From Anaerolineaceae bacterium (GTDB lineage Bacteria; Chloroflexota; Anaerolineae; Promineifilales; Promineifilaceae), in NCBI GenBank assembly GCA_002699125.1, contig PABI01000056.1, positions 21,892 through 85,891 on the forward strand: DNA of 64,000 bases. Direction: 5' to 3'. Made by a program: the position numbers and the translations under genes. Each line of letters begins with the position of its first letter. Position 1 is the stretch's first letter. Below the pieces are notes generated by a model. The model saw only the letters and a list, made by a program, of their open reading frames with translations, had not been told where the DNA came from and did no database searches. Below, one piece after another: positions 27,829 to 36,597 of the stretch.

Positions 27829-28417
27829 TAAATTTGATTGTGTCTATGGGATGCCAGGCCCACCGGTGTCTTTTAACCGGATCGATACTGTTATCGCCCG
27901 CCAAATTTTCTCGCCAAAAATCCTCTTCTGGTAATCCAGAAACGGCCGCTTCCAGCAAATGAAAATTATATTGTGAAGGTAATCCAGGATAAGAAAACGA
28001 GTTGGTGTTTGTCTGGTGCTGTTGAAGGCTTGCCATGTTCAACGTGATTTTTTCCGGCGGCACACCAAGTTCTTCTTGCAGGCAGCGGCAGGCAGCTTCC
28101 TGCAAGTCTTCCCCTGGTTTGATTTTTTCGGAAGGGGGTTGCTTTCTGTAGCGGCGCTGCCCGTTAAAAAATTCCTGCTCTGCTTCTACCAGGATCAAAT
28201 CGCCCCGCCGAATGATGATTTGCACGACATCCACCACTCGCAAAGGCGGATTCTCCTTTAGCTGGACCTCACCCGCTTCTAATTCTTGCCACAGGTTGTG
28301 TAAGCTTTTACTGTTACTGTTTCCCCATGCCTGGTAGTTAATCTCATACTTTTCCAGCCACGTTTCCAGGGCATGAATGTTGGCAAATTGATTCACAATA
28401 AACCTTCTTTTTGGCAC
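27815..28417 (-). CDS. NUDIX-domain protein with degenerate NUDIX box
   Basis: Protein of 200 aa starting with GTG. A NUDIX-like segment lies at about 93-118: PGEDLQEAACRCLQEELGV keeps the EX7R spacing and the EE-x-G core, but the first Gly is replaced by Glu and the RE pair reads RC, so catalytic activity may be altered. An N-terminal extension of about 60 residues (NIHALETWLEKYEINYQAWG) is not part of the NUDIX fold. The preceding strand VVQIIIRRGDLILVEAEQ is typical. Substrate is unknown. It converges on the UPF0104 gene. Confidence 0.7.
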   Translation of the reverse strand: MPKRRFIVNQFANIHALETWLEKYEINYQAWGNSNSKSLHNLWQELEAGEVQLKENPPLRVVDVVQIIIRRGDLILVEAEQEFFNGQRRYRKQPPSEKIKPGEDLQEAACRCLQEELGVPPEKITLNMASLQQHQTNTNSFSYPGLPSQYNFHLLEAAVSGLPEEDFWRENLAGDNSIDPVKRHRWAWHPIDTIKFITSQ

Positions 28418-28618
28418 ACAAGTGTCCGCGTCACTTTGACTTCCAATACAATTTTAGTCTGGCGGCTATTTGCAACCTCTTCTCGACAATATAATACCTG
28501 CAATGAGCCGTTTGGTCATGTTGGCGGGGTTCATGTTGCGGATAGTGCCGTTAGTTTTAGGGATTATTCTGTATTTTGTGATGACGCAGGACTGAGCGGA
28601 CCGCTTTGGCTCTGCTTT
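28418..28618. other. Spacer with no supported gene
   Basis: This 201-bp stretch between the NUDIX gene start and the ABC permease end has AATACAATTTTAG-type AT-rich patches, among them TACAAT boxes, but no convincing gene, terminator or RNA. Confidence 0.5.
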
Positions 28619-29455
28619 TTATAAATCGCGACGGGAAAAGCTAACGAGGCTGAGTAGCAGGAGGCCGAGCGTGTAGGCCACCGCATACCAGATCATCAAA
28701 TCGGAGGGGCGGGAGAGCACGACAAAAGGCCCGGCAGCAAAAGGAGACGTGGTGACGCGCGGTTGCAGCAGGGCCAGCACCTGCCGCCATAAAATTTCGG
28801 TGGGGATGATTAAGCTGGTGACGATGCCGATATCTACGGCTGTTTCATTTTGCAATAAGCTGCCAATTTGCTCTACCCAGCCGCCGATAAAGGCAATGCC
28901 TACCAGCATAAAAGCCACCACGCCGTTAGCCAGCGTGGAGAGGCGCGTACCGCCCAGCAGCGTTAGCGACAGTATCAGTAAGCCTTGCAGCAGCATCAGG
29001 CTTAATCCGGCGGGGATGTTGCTCACGGCGTAGCCGGTGCGCCAGCGATAAAGCAAGATAAGACCACCCGCCAGCAGCAGCGTGTAGGCGGCAACGAGGA
29101 CGGCAAAGCCCAGCCATTTGCCCAAAATGATTTCCCAGCGGCGTATCGGTTTGGTCACCAAAGCTTCGATGGTATGGGAGTCGATCTCGCCGGAAACGGC
29201 CGTTACTGAAATCAACAGCGCCATCACCACCACCAAAAAATTGACCATGTACAGCCCCGCAGACAGGAGCACACTTAGGGCGACCTCCACTTCATCCATT
29301 GCCTCGCCGATGCGCTCAAACTCCTGAAGAATGAGGTGCAGTCCCAGACCAAAGATGCTCAAAAAGCCCAGCGCCAGCAGCAGCGCCAGCCACAACACTT
29401 TGCGGCGCTGCGTTTCTCGGATGGTCAGTTCGGCAAAAATAAGAACAGTTTGCAT
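28619..29455 (-). CDS. ABC-2 type transporter permease
   Basis: Protein of 278 aa with six hydrophobic segments. The pattern RRKVLWLALLLALG near 18, a long helix with LVVVMALLISVTAVSGEID near 75, and EALVTKPIRRWEIILGKWLG, characteristic of ABC2_membrane permeases, support the call. It pairs with the ATPase encoded upstream at 29563 to form an exporter of unknown substrate. A 107-bp spacer with dispersed repeats (see 29458-29530) separates the two genes, longer than usual for an ABC operon. Confidence 0.83.
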   Translation of the reverse strand: MQTVLIFAELTIRETQRRKVLWLALLLALGFLSIFGLGLHLILQEFERIGEAMDEVEVALSVLLSAGLYMVNFLVVVMALLISVTAVSGEIDSHTIEALVTKPIRRWEIILGKWLGFAVLVAAYTLLLAGGLILLYRWRTGYAVSNIPAGLSLMLLQGLLILSLTLLGGTRLSTLANGVVAFMLVGIAFIGGWVEQIGSLLQNETAVDIGIVTSLIIPTEILWRQVLALLQPRVTTSPFAAGPFVVLSRPSDLMIWYAVAYTLGLLLLSLVSFSRRDL

Positions 29456-29457
29456 AA

Positions 29458-29530
29458 GATTTTATCCGCAGATTACACAGATTGCGCAGATTTTTCTTTT
29501 GATTTTCTCTGCGCCTCTGCGTTGGCTTTT
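29458..29530. repeat. Dispersed ATCCGCAGATTACACAGATT and TGCGCCTCTGCGTTGG repeats
   Basis: This spacer within the ABC operon consists of two common intergenic repeat motifs, TATCCGCAGATTACACAG and CTCTGCGCCTCTGCG. They resemble the repeats at 2853-2942 and 53504-53530 in reverse orientation. Confidence 0.55.
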
Positions 29531-29562
29531 TCATTAGGCTCTTCCATGAGGCCCACGATCAA

Positions 29563-30483
29563 TCACCCTTCGGATTGGGTGCCGACGATTTGCAGGAAGC
29601 GTTCCTCCAGGGTGAGCGGCTGGGGCGTGAGTTCGTACAGCGTGTGGCCCTGCTCGATAAGCCAGCTGGCCAGCCGGGGAATGGCGGCTTCGTCGGGCAA
29701 ATTAAGGTGGATACGGCCGTTCCCCCCGTCAAAGCGCACCTCCTCACCAAATTTTGCCAAGCTTGTCAACAGTTCCGGCCCCGGCTGCCCCACGCGCACT
29801 ACCACGGGAACGGCCGTCAGAGCGTCGTGCAGCGACACGGTTTCCAGCACTTCGCCCTGGCGAATGAACGTCACCCGGTCGCAGGTTTGCTCCACTTCGC
29901 TGAGCAAATGGGAATTAAGGAAAACGGCCGCGCCCCGTTGCCGCAGCTGGTTAATTACGTCGCGCACCAGCCGCCGCCCCAGCGGGTCCAATCCAGATGT
30001 CGGCTCATCCAAAAAAACCAGCTCGGGATCGTTCAGCAGTGCCTGGGCCAGGCCAATGCGCTGGAGCATCCCCTTGGAAAATGCCCGCAGCGGCGTCTCG
30101 GCCCGGTCTTGCAGCCCCACCAGCACCAGCAGGTCGGAAATGGTTTGTCGTCGCTGAGCTGCGGGCATTTGGTGTAGACGGCCGTGCAGATCTAAAAATT
30201 CGGCCGCCTTCAGCCATTCATGGAAGCGAAAATGTTCAGGCAAAAAGCCAATTTTGGCCCGCGTCGCCCGGTCACCCAGAGGCTGGCCCAAGAGAATGGC
30301 GCTGCCTGCCGTGGGCGTGGTCAGCCCCAGTAGCATCTTTACCGAGGTGGTTTTACCGGCACCGTTTGGTCCTAAAAAGCCAAAAATTTCCCCCCGTTTT
30401 ACCTGGAGCGTGAGGTTAGCAACGGCCGTTTTCTGGCCAAACTGTTTGCGCAGCCCCGTTGCTTCAATGGCAAATTCATTCAT
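29563..30483 (-). CDS. ABC transporter ATP-binding protein
   Basis: Protein of 306 aa. Walker A GPNGAGKTTSVKMLLG near residue 40, the signature FSKGMLQRIGLAQALL near 130 (a variant of LSGGQ) and Walker B ELVFLDEPTSGLDPLGRR near 155 are complete. The C-terminal 90 residues are the DUF4162-type extension common in drug and antibiotic exporters of the CcmA family. It follows the zinc-ribbon gene by two bases and precedes the permease, forming a three-gene minus-strand operon. Confidence 0.92.
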   Translation of the reverse strand: MNEFAIEATGLRKQFGQKTAVANLTLQVKRGEIFGFLGPNGAGKTTSVKMLLGLTTPTAGSAILLGQPLGDRATRAKIGFLPEHFRFHEWLKAAEFLDLHGRLHQMPAAQRRQTISDLLVLVGLQDRAETPLRAFSKGMLQRIGLAQALLNDPELVFLDEPTSGLDPLGRRLVRDVINQLRQRGAAVFLNSHLLSEVEQTCDRVTFIRQGEVLETVSLHDALTAVPVVVRVGQPGPELLTSLAKFGEEVRFDGGNGRIHLNLPDEAAIPRLASWLIEQGHTLYELTPQPLTLEERFLQIVGTQSEG

Positions 30484-30485
30484 CG

Positions 30486-30797
30486 TTATTCAGAATAATT
30501 TTCCTGCCAGATGTGGCCGCAAAACTGGCATTTGTATTCATGTAAAAAACGGGGATGGGGACCGGATAAAATCTTTCGTTGTAGCGCCTCTTGTACGTTG
30601 AGCAGCTTCTCGCGGCGAATGGGCTGCATCTTTTTCCAGCGCCGGCAGTTGGGGCACTGCACCTGCCAGCCTGGTGCCCCTTTTTCAACCCCATTTCCAG
30701 CATCGGCGGCAGCGCTCCGGCGGGTAACTGTCAGGTAAAAAATACCCAACACAATCACACCCACAGCGATTGGCAAAACCAGGGGATTCTCGAACAT
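30486..30797 (-). CDS. Small membrane protein with zinc ribbon
   Basis: Protein of 103 aa. An N-terminal transmembrane helix (LPIAVGVIVLGIFYLTV, about 7-24) is followed by a cytoplasmic or external zinc ribbon with CPNC near 48 and CQFC near 91 and a basic helix between them. I do not recognise a named family. It precedes the ABC ATPase by two bases, so a role with that transporter is plausible but unproven. TAGAAT ends six bases before the ATG but overlaps the stop codon of the upstream gene, so this -10 may be coincidental. Confidence 0.68.
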   Translation of the reverse strand: MFENPLVLPIAVGVIVLGIFYLTVTRRSAAADAGNGVEKGAPGWQVQCPNCRRWKKMQPIRREKLLNVQEALQRKILSGPHPRFLHEYKCQFCGHIWQENYSE

Positions 30798-30801
30798 GCC
30801 A

Positions 30802-31800
30802 TTATTCTAGCGTATTTGCCAGTTCGGCCAATTCGGGCATGGTTTTGGCAGCAACAAGCAGGTAGAGACGGCCGTTTTCCTGCCAAACCAACGCGTGAAA
30901 CTGGCCATCCAGACTGCTCAAGCCAATACCGCTGGTGCCGTTAACGGCCGTTTCTTCAAAAGAAGCCATGTTGGCAGGGATAGGCAGCAGCAGCGTGCTG
31001 GTCCAATCGATCTGGTGTGCCAGGCGGCTGGCCTCCAGCGGATTCAGCCCCAGAATTTGCAGCAGTGCTTCGCCCAGTACGGCTGGATCCAACCGTTCCG
31101 GGTATTGCACCAGCGGGCTGTCCATCTGTAGCAAGGTGGTGCCATCTTCCCAGCGCTGTTCGACGCCGTTGAACGTCGCCACAATAATGCGCGCGCCATC
31201 GATACCGGCGGGTAGTAAGCCAGGGTCTAGCTCGGCTGCTTCCAACAGGGCACGGGCGCTGGCTTCATCTACCGTGAACTCGGCGCTGCCCCCTTCGGAG
31301 ATGAAGATTTCCATTGGCTCGCCTAAAGTGGGCAGGGTGTGAACGGCCGTTAACCCGGTCAGGTTGGCTGCCTCTGGCAAAGAGTCCGCCGGGGTCAAGC
31401 GGCCTGGCTCCTGGTCGATGCGTAGCTCACCGGGAATCAGCCCCTCGTCGGCGATTTGCTCTAGCATGGCCAGCTGCTCTGGCGAGACGGAGATGGCGGC
31501 GAATTTTTGCACGCGGAACAGGCTGAGCAAATCGCTGGCGGCAGCGCGCACGGTGGGAAAACTAAAAGTGATGATGATGAGCGCGATCGCCAGGGAAACG
31601 GCCGTAGCCAATCGGCGCTGCGGCGCCAGCAGCTGCTGCCCTAACCGCACCAGCCAGTTGGGGCGCTCCTGCGGAGTCAGCTGTGCTTGTAGCTGAGCAT
31701 ATGCCTGCCGCGCCGGACGCGGCGCATCGGCTGCTGTCGGCTCTAAAATCGACAACTGTTCCATCACCTCTTGAATTTGCTTCTCCTGTTCGTTCATCAC
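30802..31800 (-). CDS. Membrane-anchored protein, candidate anti-sigma partner
   Basis: Protein of 332 aa. About 80 N-terminal cytoplasmic residues precede a single transmembrane helix (LATAVSLAIALIIITFSFPTV, near 63-85 in two halves). The extracytoplasmic part of about 240 residues resembles DUF4367-type sensor domains and contains repeated Leu/Glu-rich segments. It is encoded 110 bp after an ECF sigma factor on the same strand, the usual arrangement for a sigma/anti-sigma pair. No ZAS zinc motif (HxxxCxxC) is visible, so the anti-sigma role is inference from context. Confidence 0.6.
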   Translation of the reverse strand: MMNEQEKQIQEVMEQLSILEPTAADAPRPARQAYAQLQAQLTPQERPNWLVRLGQQLLAPQRRLATAVSLAIALIIITFSFPTVRAAASDLLSLFRVQKFAAISVSPEQLAMLEQIADEGLIPGELRIDQEPGRLTPADSLPEAANLTGLTAVHTLPTLGEPMEIFISEGGSAEFTVDEASARALLEAAELDPGLLPAGIDGARIIVATFNGVEQRWEDGTTLLQMDSPLVQYPERLDPAVLGEALLQILGLNPLEASRLAHQIDWTSTLLLPIPANMASFEETAVNGTSGIGLSSLDGQFHALVWQENGRLYLLVAAKTMPELAELANTLE

Positions 31801-31910
31801 ATCACCTGTTGCGGTAATTGGTTATCGGTGGTCCGTAATGTCGCTGCGCGACCGCTTCGCGTACGGTAATTGATTTCATCATTAGCTGGTCACCGATTAC
31901 TGTTTACCGA

Positions 31911-32492
31911 TTACCGTTCACCGTTCTCCTCTTCATACGCTTCCTTAAACGCAGCCGCGGCGCGGGCCAGCAGAGTTCCCACCGAAGTAGGAGCCACGCC
32001 GACGGCTGCGGCGCATTCGGCATAGCTGAAGCCCATCTGCCGCATGAGCAGAAGCTGGGTGTCGCGCTCTGGCAGTTGGGCCAGGGTTTGGCGCACGGCC
32101 GTTTCCCGTTCCCGCTGCTCCACCTCTTTCTCAGCACCGGGAATGCCTTGCGGGTCCGGCACCAGGATGGTGTTGCGCTGCCAGCGCCGCTGCCGTCCGC
32201 GAATGTGGTTGTAGCCCATGTTGGTGGCCGTGCGGTACAGCCATGCCCCGATGTTGTGCTCGCGATTGCGCTTGAGAAAGCGGCGGGTAAAGGCATGGTC
32301 ATGCAGCTTGAGGAACACTTCCTGGGTCACATCTTCCGCTTCATCCCGGTTGCCCAACAAACGGAACAGCAGCCCATAGACGCGATCATAATGCTGGTGA
32401 AAGAGGGCCTCAAAGGAGGCTACATCTCCCTGCCCAATCTGCTCAAGCAGCAGGTTATCGGTTAGGCTGGTCACATCTGTTCCTTTTGCCAT
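31911..32492 (-). CDS. ECF-type RNA polymerase sigma factor
   Basis: Protein of 193 aa. Sigma region 2 is seen in FEALFHQHYDRVYGLLFRLL and RNRDEAEDVTQEVFLKLHDH, and region 4 in LPERDTQLLLMRQMGFSYAE followed by ASVGTLLARAAAAF-like recognition helix residues (VAPTSVGTLLARA). The distance between regions and the size fit an extracytoplasmic function sigma factor. Start ATG 32492 is preferred; a TTG eight codons upstream (32516) is in frame, and neither has a clear Shine-Dalgarno. It is followed by a candidate membrane partner. Confidence 0.88.
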   Translation of the reverse strand: MAKGTDVTSLTDNLLLEQIGQGDVASFEALFHQHYDRVYGLLFRLLGNRDEAEDVTQEVFLKLHDHAFTRRFLKRNREHNIGAWLYRTATNMGYNHIRGRQRRWQRNTILVPDPQGIPGAEKEVEQRERETAVRQTLAQLPERDTQLLLMRQMGFSYAECAAAVGVAPTSVGTLLARAAAAFKEAYEEENGER

Positions 32493-32539
32493 ATGGGTTT
32501 GCGTCTTTCTGTTCAATTAAACACCGAGAAACGGCCGTT

Positions 32540-32639
32540 TGTGACAGATCGGTATTCAGTAATCAGTGAGTCAGTAATCTGTAATCAGTTTACTGAACAC
32601 TGAATACTGACCTACTGAATACTGCTCACTAAAACAGTG
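32540..32639. repeat. Low-complexity CAGTAATCAGT repeat region
   Basis: The spacer upstream of the sigma gene is built of CAGTAATCAGTGAGTCAGTAATC-like units in both orientations. Related units occur at 38961-38999. It may be a degenerate intergenic repeat; no promoter is clear. Confidence 0.5.
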
Positions 32640-33725
32640 TCAGGCAAAAGAGGCCAGGCGCACGGGTTGGCGGCGGCGGCCCCAGTGACCGGACTCGTTT
32701 TCAAATACACCGGCGCAGATTGTATTGCAGGTGGGGCAACGGCCGTTTGCATCCACCCGGTAGCTTTTCAACTGGTACCAATCCCGTTCAATCAGCTTTT
32801 CGCCGCACTGATGGCAGAACGTTGTGTCGCCGGCCCGGTCATGGACGTTGCCGGTGTAGGCGTAGCGCACGCCGTTTTTCATGGCAATGCTGCGCGCCCG
32901 GGTGAGCGTGGCCGGCGGCGTGCGCGGCACATCCATCATTTTGTAGTCAGGGTGGAACGCTGAAAAGTGCAGGGGCACATCTGGCCCAAGTTCCTCGACC
33001 ACCCACTGCGTCATTGCTTCCAGTTCTTCGTCAGAATCATTCCAGCCGGGGATGATGAGATTGGTGATCTCAAACCAGACGTCTGTTTCGTGTTTCAGGT
33101 AGCGCAGCGTGTCCAAAACCGGTTGCAGCTCACCGGCACACAGCTTTTTGTAGAAATCTTCGGTGAACCCTTTTAGATCCACATTGGCTGCATCCATGTG
33201 CTTGTAGAATTCAACACGCGGTTCGTCACAAATGTACCCAGCCGTCACCGCCACGGAGTTGATGCCCCGTTCGCGGCAGGCCTGGGCCACGTCAATGGCA
33301 TACTCCATGAAGATGACCGGGTCGTTGTAGGTGAAGGCCACGCTACGGCAGCCCAATCGCTCGGCGGCCTGGGCGATGGCTGCAGGTGAAGCCTGGTCGG
33401 CCAGCGTATCAATCTCGCGCGATTTGCTGATGTCCCAGTTCTGGCAAAATTTACAGGACAGGTTGCAGCCGGCGGTGCCAAAACTAAGGATGGGCGTGCC
33501 GGGCAGAAAGTGGTTGAGCGGCTTTTTTTCGATGGGGTCGATGCAGTAGCCGGAGGAACGGCCGTACGTGGTCAACACAATGGCATCATCCTGGCGCATG
33601 CGTACAAAGCAGAGACCGCGCTGCCCTTCGCTTAATTTGCAGGCACGCGGGCAGACGTCGCATTGGATACGGCCGTTGGGCAGTTCATGCCAATATTTTG
33701 TGGGGAAACTCTCTGTTTGGTTCAT
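32640..33725 (-). CDS. amrS: AmmeMemoRadiSam system radical SAM enzyme
   Basis: Protein of 361 aa. The radical SAM [4Fe-4S] motif GTAGCNLSCKFCQNW near residue 85 is intact. Additional Cys pairs at the N-terminus (CDVCPRACK) and C-terminus (CHQC and CPTC) are typical of AmrS and may bind further metal. The family accompanies MEMO-like AmrB and AMMECR1-like AmrA proteins, in a system whose reaction is not established. GAGGTGA precedes the ATG. It is divergent from amrB with 93 bp between the two start codons. Confidence 0.92.
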   Translation of the reverse strand: MNQTESFPTKYWHELPNGRIQCDVCPRACKLSEGQRGLCFVRMRQDDAIVLTTYGRSSGYCIDPIEKKPLNHFLPGTPILSFGTAGCNLSCKFCQNWDISKSREIDTLADQASPAAIAQAAERLGCRSVAFTYNDPVIFMEYAIDVAQACRERGINSVAVTAGYICDEPRVEFYKHMDAANVDLKGFTEDFYKKLCAGELQPVLDTLRYLKHETDVWFEITNLIIPGWNDSDEELEAMTQWVVEELGPDVPLHFSAFHPDYKMMDVPRTPPATLTRARSIAMKNGVRYAYTGNVHDRAGDTTFCHQCGEKLIERDWYQLKSYRVDANGRCPTCNTICAGVFENESGHWGRRRQPVRLASFA

Positions 33726-33818
33726 CAGCTCACCTCTGTAAAGGACGAATTGTGATCCGGTTACAGTATACTACATGGTGAAGGGTAATCGGTTTTTCGG
33801 GTGTAGATGGAGGGAAAA

Positions 33819-34610
33819 ATGAAAGGTATTCGCCAAACGGCCGTTGCCGGGACATTTTATCCGGCAGACCCTGACCGTTTGAAGACAGTTATCAGACAAT
33901 TCTTGGATGAAGCTGAGCTGGCTAAGCTGCCACATTCGCCTAAAGCGATCATTGCGCCCCATGCCGGGTATATCTATTCTGGCTCTGTTGCCGGATCGGC
34001 TTTTAAGCCGCTGGCAGGCAAGTTGGCGGGCGTGCAGCGCGTGGTGCTCATCGGCCCGGCACACACAATGGCGGTACAAGGCCTGGCCACCGTGAGCGTG
34101 GACGCCTTTGCTACGCCGCTGGGGAATGTGCGGGTGGACAGAGCAGCCGTGGCAGCGATCCAATCACTGCCCCAGGTTCAGGTGAATGACGCTGCCCACA
34201 GCCGCGAACATGGCCTGGAGGTGATGCTCCCCTTCCTACAAACTTTGGCGGCCAATTTTACCATCGTGCCATTGGTTGCCGGTTCAACCACGGGTGAAGA
34301 TGTTGCCGAACTGTTGCGCCAACTGTGGGGCGGACCGGAAACGCTCATCGTTATCAGCTCGGACCTGAGCCATTATTACGATTATGAAACGGCCGTAAAG
34401 TTGGACAAAAATACGGCCGTAGCCATCGAGCAGCTACGGCCGGATCAATTGGGGCGGGAGAGTGCATGCGGCCGTTTCCCCATTCAAGGCCTTTTGCTTA
34501 AAGCCAAAGAAGAGGGCTTGCAAGCCGTCACCGTTGATTTGCGCAATTCGGGAGATACGGCCGGGAACAAAGACCGCGTGGTTGGCTATGGCGCTTTTTT
34601 GTTTGGTTAA
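33819..34610 (+). CDS. amrB: AmmeMemoRadiSam system protein B (MEMO1 family)
   Basis: Protein of 263 aa. RQTAVAGTFYPADPDRL at the N-terminus, IIAPHAGYIYSGSVAG near 45 and ISSDLSHYYDYE near 180 are the signature segments of the MEMO fold, related to class III extradiol dioxygenases, with conserved His and Asp for metal. ATG 33819 is chosen because GGAGGGAA precedes it, while ATG 33807 would itself overlap that site. It converges with the cytochrome gene 13 bp downstream. No AmrA gene is in the window. Confidence 0.9.
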   Translation: MKGIRQTAVAGTFYPADPDRLKTVIRQFLDEAELAKLPHSPKAIIAPHAGYIYSGSVAGSAFKPLAGKLAGVQRVVLIGPAHTMAVQGLATVSVDAFATPLGNVRVDRAAVAAIQSLPQVQVNDAAHSREHGLEVMLPFLQTLAANFTIVPLVAGSTTGEDVAELLRQLWGGPETLIVISSDLSHYYDYETAVKLDKNTAVAIEQLRPDQLGRESACGRFPIQGLLLKAKEEGLQAVTVDLRNSGDTAGNKDRVVGYGAFLFG

Positions 34611-34623
34611 ACGCCTCTGTTTT

Positions 34624-35541
34624 TCATGATCCGCCGGCTAGATTGATTGGCGTTTGGGCCGGTTCCAGCGATTGTAGATAGAGCCAAATTGCCGCCAATT
34701 CCATATCGGTCATCTGGCCGTAATAACGCCAGGGCATAAAGTCGTTAATCTGGCGGCCTGATGGCGTCTGGCCGGTGCGCATCAGCTGGAAGAAGTCGCT
34801 CTGAGTCCAGCCGCCCAATTCACCAGAAGGTGTCAGATTAGGGCCGATAGGCTCGCCGGGTCCGGCCTGTCCGCCCGCCAGTTCCTCACCGTGACAAACG
34901 CGGCAGGTGGCCATATTGACCAGATACTCACCGTAAATTTCGGTAGCGCCCGCTGGCGGTGCTTCGGGCAAGGGAGCATTGTGGTCGATATATTCGGCGG
35001 GGATGATATCGTCGAACTGGCCCAGGGCGATCAGGATGTACGTCAATGGGGTTAGTTCTGTGGCGGGCGGCACGTTGTCCACTGGGGGTACGGTCTTCAA
35101 GTAGGCAATCACCGCGCCAAGATCGGCTGTGCTCATGTTTTGAAAGTGCTGCGCCGGCATGACCAGCAGCAGTTTGCCTGTTGGCCCGATGCCGTGCCGG
35201 ATGGCGCGAATCCAATCCGCGTTGCTGTAGGTTCCAACGACACCGCCTTTGCCGCCGGTCAGGTTGGTCGATACGACGGTGCCGATGGCCGGCTCATTGA
35301 AGAAAGCCCGGCCACGCAATCCTTCGCCATGACATTCGCCGCAGGCAACCACGGCTTCCACCAGGTGTTTACCTCGTTCTAGCGTCTCCGGCCTGTTGTC
35401 GATGGGCACTGCTGCTACGTCCACGTTGTATGTCTGGTTCAGGCGGGAACGGCCGATACTGTACAAAACAACGGCCGCGATGCCAATAATGAAGATGAGG
35501 CAGCCCAAAGCAATTGCAATCCACTTGAATGCTTGTCTCAT
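34624..35541 (-). CDS. Membrane-anchored diheme cytochrome c
   Basis: Protein of 305 aa. An N-terminal membrane helix (WIAIALGCLIFIIGIAAVVLY in two halves, about 6-27) is followed by two c-type heme sites, CGECH near 72 and CRVCH near 210, each in a cytochrome c domain with a downstream Met-containing segment. It should be held at the outer face of the membrane and carry electrons, for instance in a sugar or alcohol dehydrogenase chain. No partner dehydrogenase is adjacent. An AAGGAAA ribosome site precedes the ATG. Confidence 0.88.
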   Translation of the reverse strand: MRQAFKWIAIALGCLIFIIGIAAVVLYSIGRSRLNQTYNVDVAAVPIDNRPETLERGKHLVEAVVACGECHGEGLRGRAFFNEPAIGTVVSTNLTGGKGGVVGTYSNADWIRAIRHGIGPTGKLLLVMPAQHFQNMSTADLGAVIAYLKTVPPVDNVPPATELTPLTYILIALGQFDDIIPAEYIDHNAPLPEAPPAGATEIYGEYLVNMATCRVCHGEELAGGQAGPGEPIGPNLTPSGELGGWTQSDFFQLMRTGQTPSGRQINDFMPWRYYGQMTDMELAAIWLYLQSLEPAQTPINLAGGS

Positions 35542-35745
35542 TTTATTGTTTCCTTGTTGATTGGCAGGCAGCGTTAACCAAACGGCCGTTGCCGCCTGCG
35601 TTTCGCCATAATTTGGTTGTTGTGGTTAGGGATTGAGGTTTAGTACAGTCCGGCAGAAATTAATCCAGTAATGTTATGTCGAGTGCGCCGGACTGTTTAA
35701 GTATTGCGCTGTAGTCAGAACGAATGCGAACTATTGAGCGCAATA
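35542..35745. other. Spacer upstream of the cytochrome gene
   Basis: This 204-bp region lies between the start of the cytochrome gene and the end of the mycothiol-type enzyme gene. It contains one AACGGCCGTT copy (35580) and AT-rich patches, but no gene or terminator I can support. Confidence 0.45.
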
Positions 35746-36570
35746 CTAGTACAGCACGGTCGCGTTGCTCAGGAACCAGCGGGCGGCGGCTTCATCACCA
35801 GAAACGGCCGTACGCCGCATGGCATCGTCTACAGAAATGCGCTCCGAGGCGCGCAAGTGCAGGTCAAACAAATCAATTTCCAGGGTGCAGTCCGGTTCCG
35901 CTTTATTGCCAAATTGATACGTGCCGGTCACTGCTCCGGTAATTTGCAGCACGATGGTGCGCCCGGCCAACTGCTTCTTCAGCTTCTTGGCAATGTCCAG
36001 TAGCACCAGGTCGGTGAGACGGCCGTCGTGTTCCGGCGTGATCACCATCTTTTTGCCCGTGGCGGCGCAGATGTCGTAGCGGTGCATCCATTCGTCACGC
36101 GGGTAAATGATGTCCATCAGATAGCCAACGTTGCCCACGTCAGGAATGGGAATCTGGCGTACCAGCCAGGGCAGTTTCTGCCGATTTTTAATGGCGCTTG
36201 GCCCGCTTTGGCGGAATTCATCGATGATTTCGGCCGTGGTTTTATCGGCCCGTTCCTCTACTTGCAGCCGGTTGACGCCATCGACGGGCTCTTCAGCCTC
36301 TTTGATGTAGGGATTGCGCACATTTTGCCGAATGAATTCAGACAGGCTGGTGCTGCCGGTCATCGAGCCGGCCAGATGGGCCACCATCTCGCGCACGGTC
36401 CACTCGGTGCAGTAGGTTTGCTGCCGCCAGTCGTCACCCTCCAGGCTTTCTAGCAAGGCCAGTACGCGCTCAAATTCTGTGCGTGAATGTTGGCCCGCTT
36501 CGGCATGAGCGACGGGGGGGATGTCGCCGGCTTTTCTTACAATCTTATTGACTCCAATTGAGATTGACAT
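35746..36570 (-). CDS. DinB-like maleylpyruvate isomerase family enzyme
   Basis: Protein of 274 aa. The four-helix DinB-like domain begins with HSRTEFERVLALLESL and continues with TVREMVAHLAG and EWMHRYD, placing His residues where the family binds metal. The family (TIGR03083, maleylpyruvate isomerase N-terminal) includes mycothiol- or bacillithiol-dependent enzymes; the thiol and substrate are unknown here. GGAGG precedes the ATG. It is 27 bp downstream of a tetR gene on the same strand and is likely its regulated target. Confidence 0.78.
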   Translation of the reverse strand: MSISIGVNKIVRKAGDIPPVAHAEAGQHSRTEFERVLALLESLEGDDWRQQTYCTEWTVREMVAHLAGSMTGSTSLSEFIRQNVRNPYIKEAEEPVDGVNRLQVEERADKTTAEIIDEFRQSGPSAIKNRQKLPWLVRQIPIPDVGNVGYLMDIIYPRDEWMHRYDICAATGKKMVITPEHDGRLTDLVLLDIAKKLKKQLAGRTIVLQITGAVTGTYQFGNKAEPDCTLEIDLFDLHLRASERISVDDAMRRTAVSGDEAAARWFLSNATVLY

Positions 36571-36597
36571 TGGGTTTTACCTCCATAATAAAAAAAT

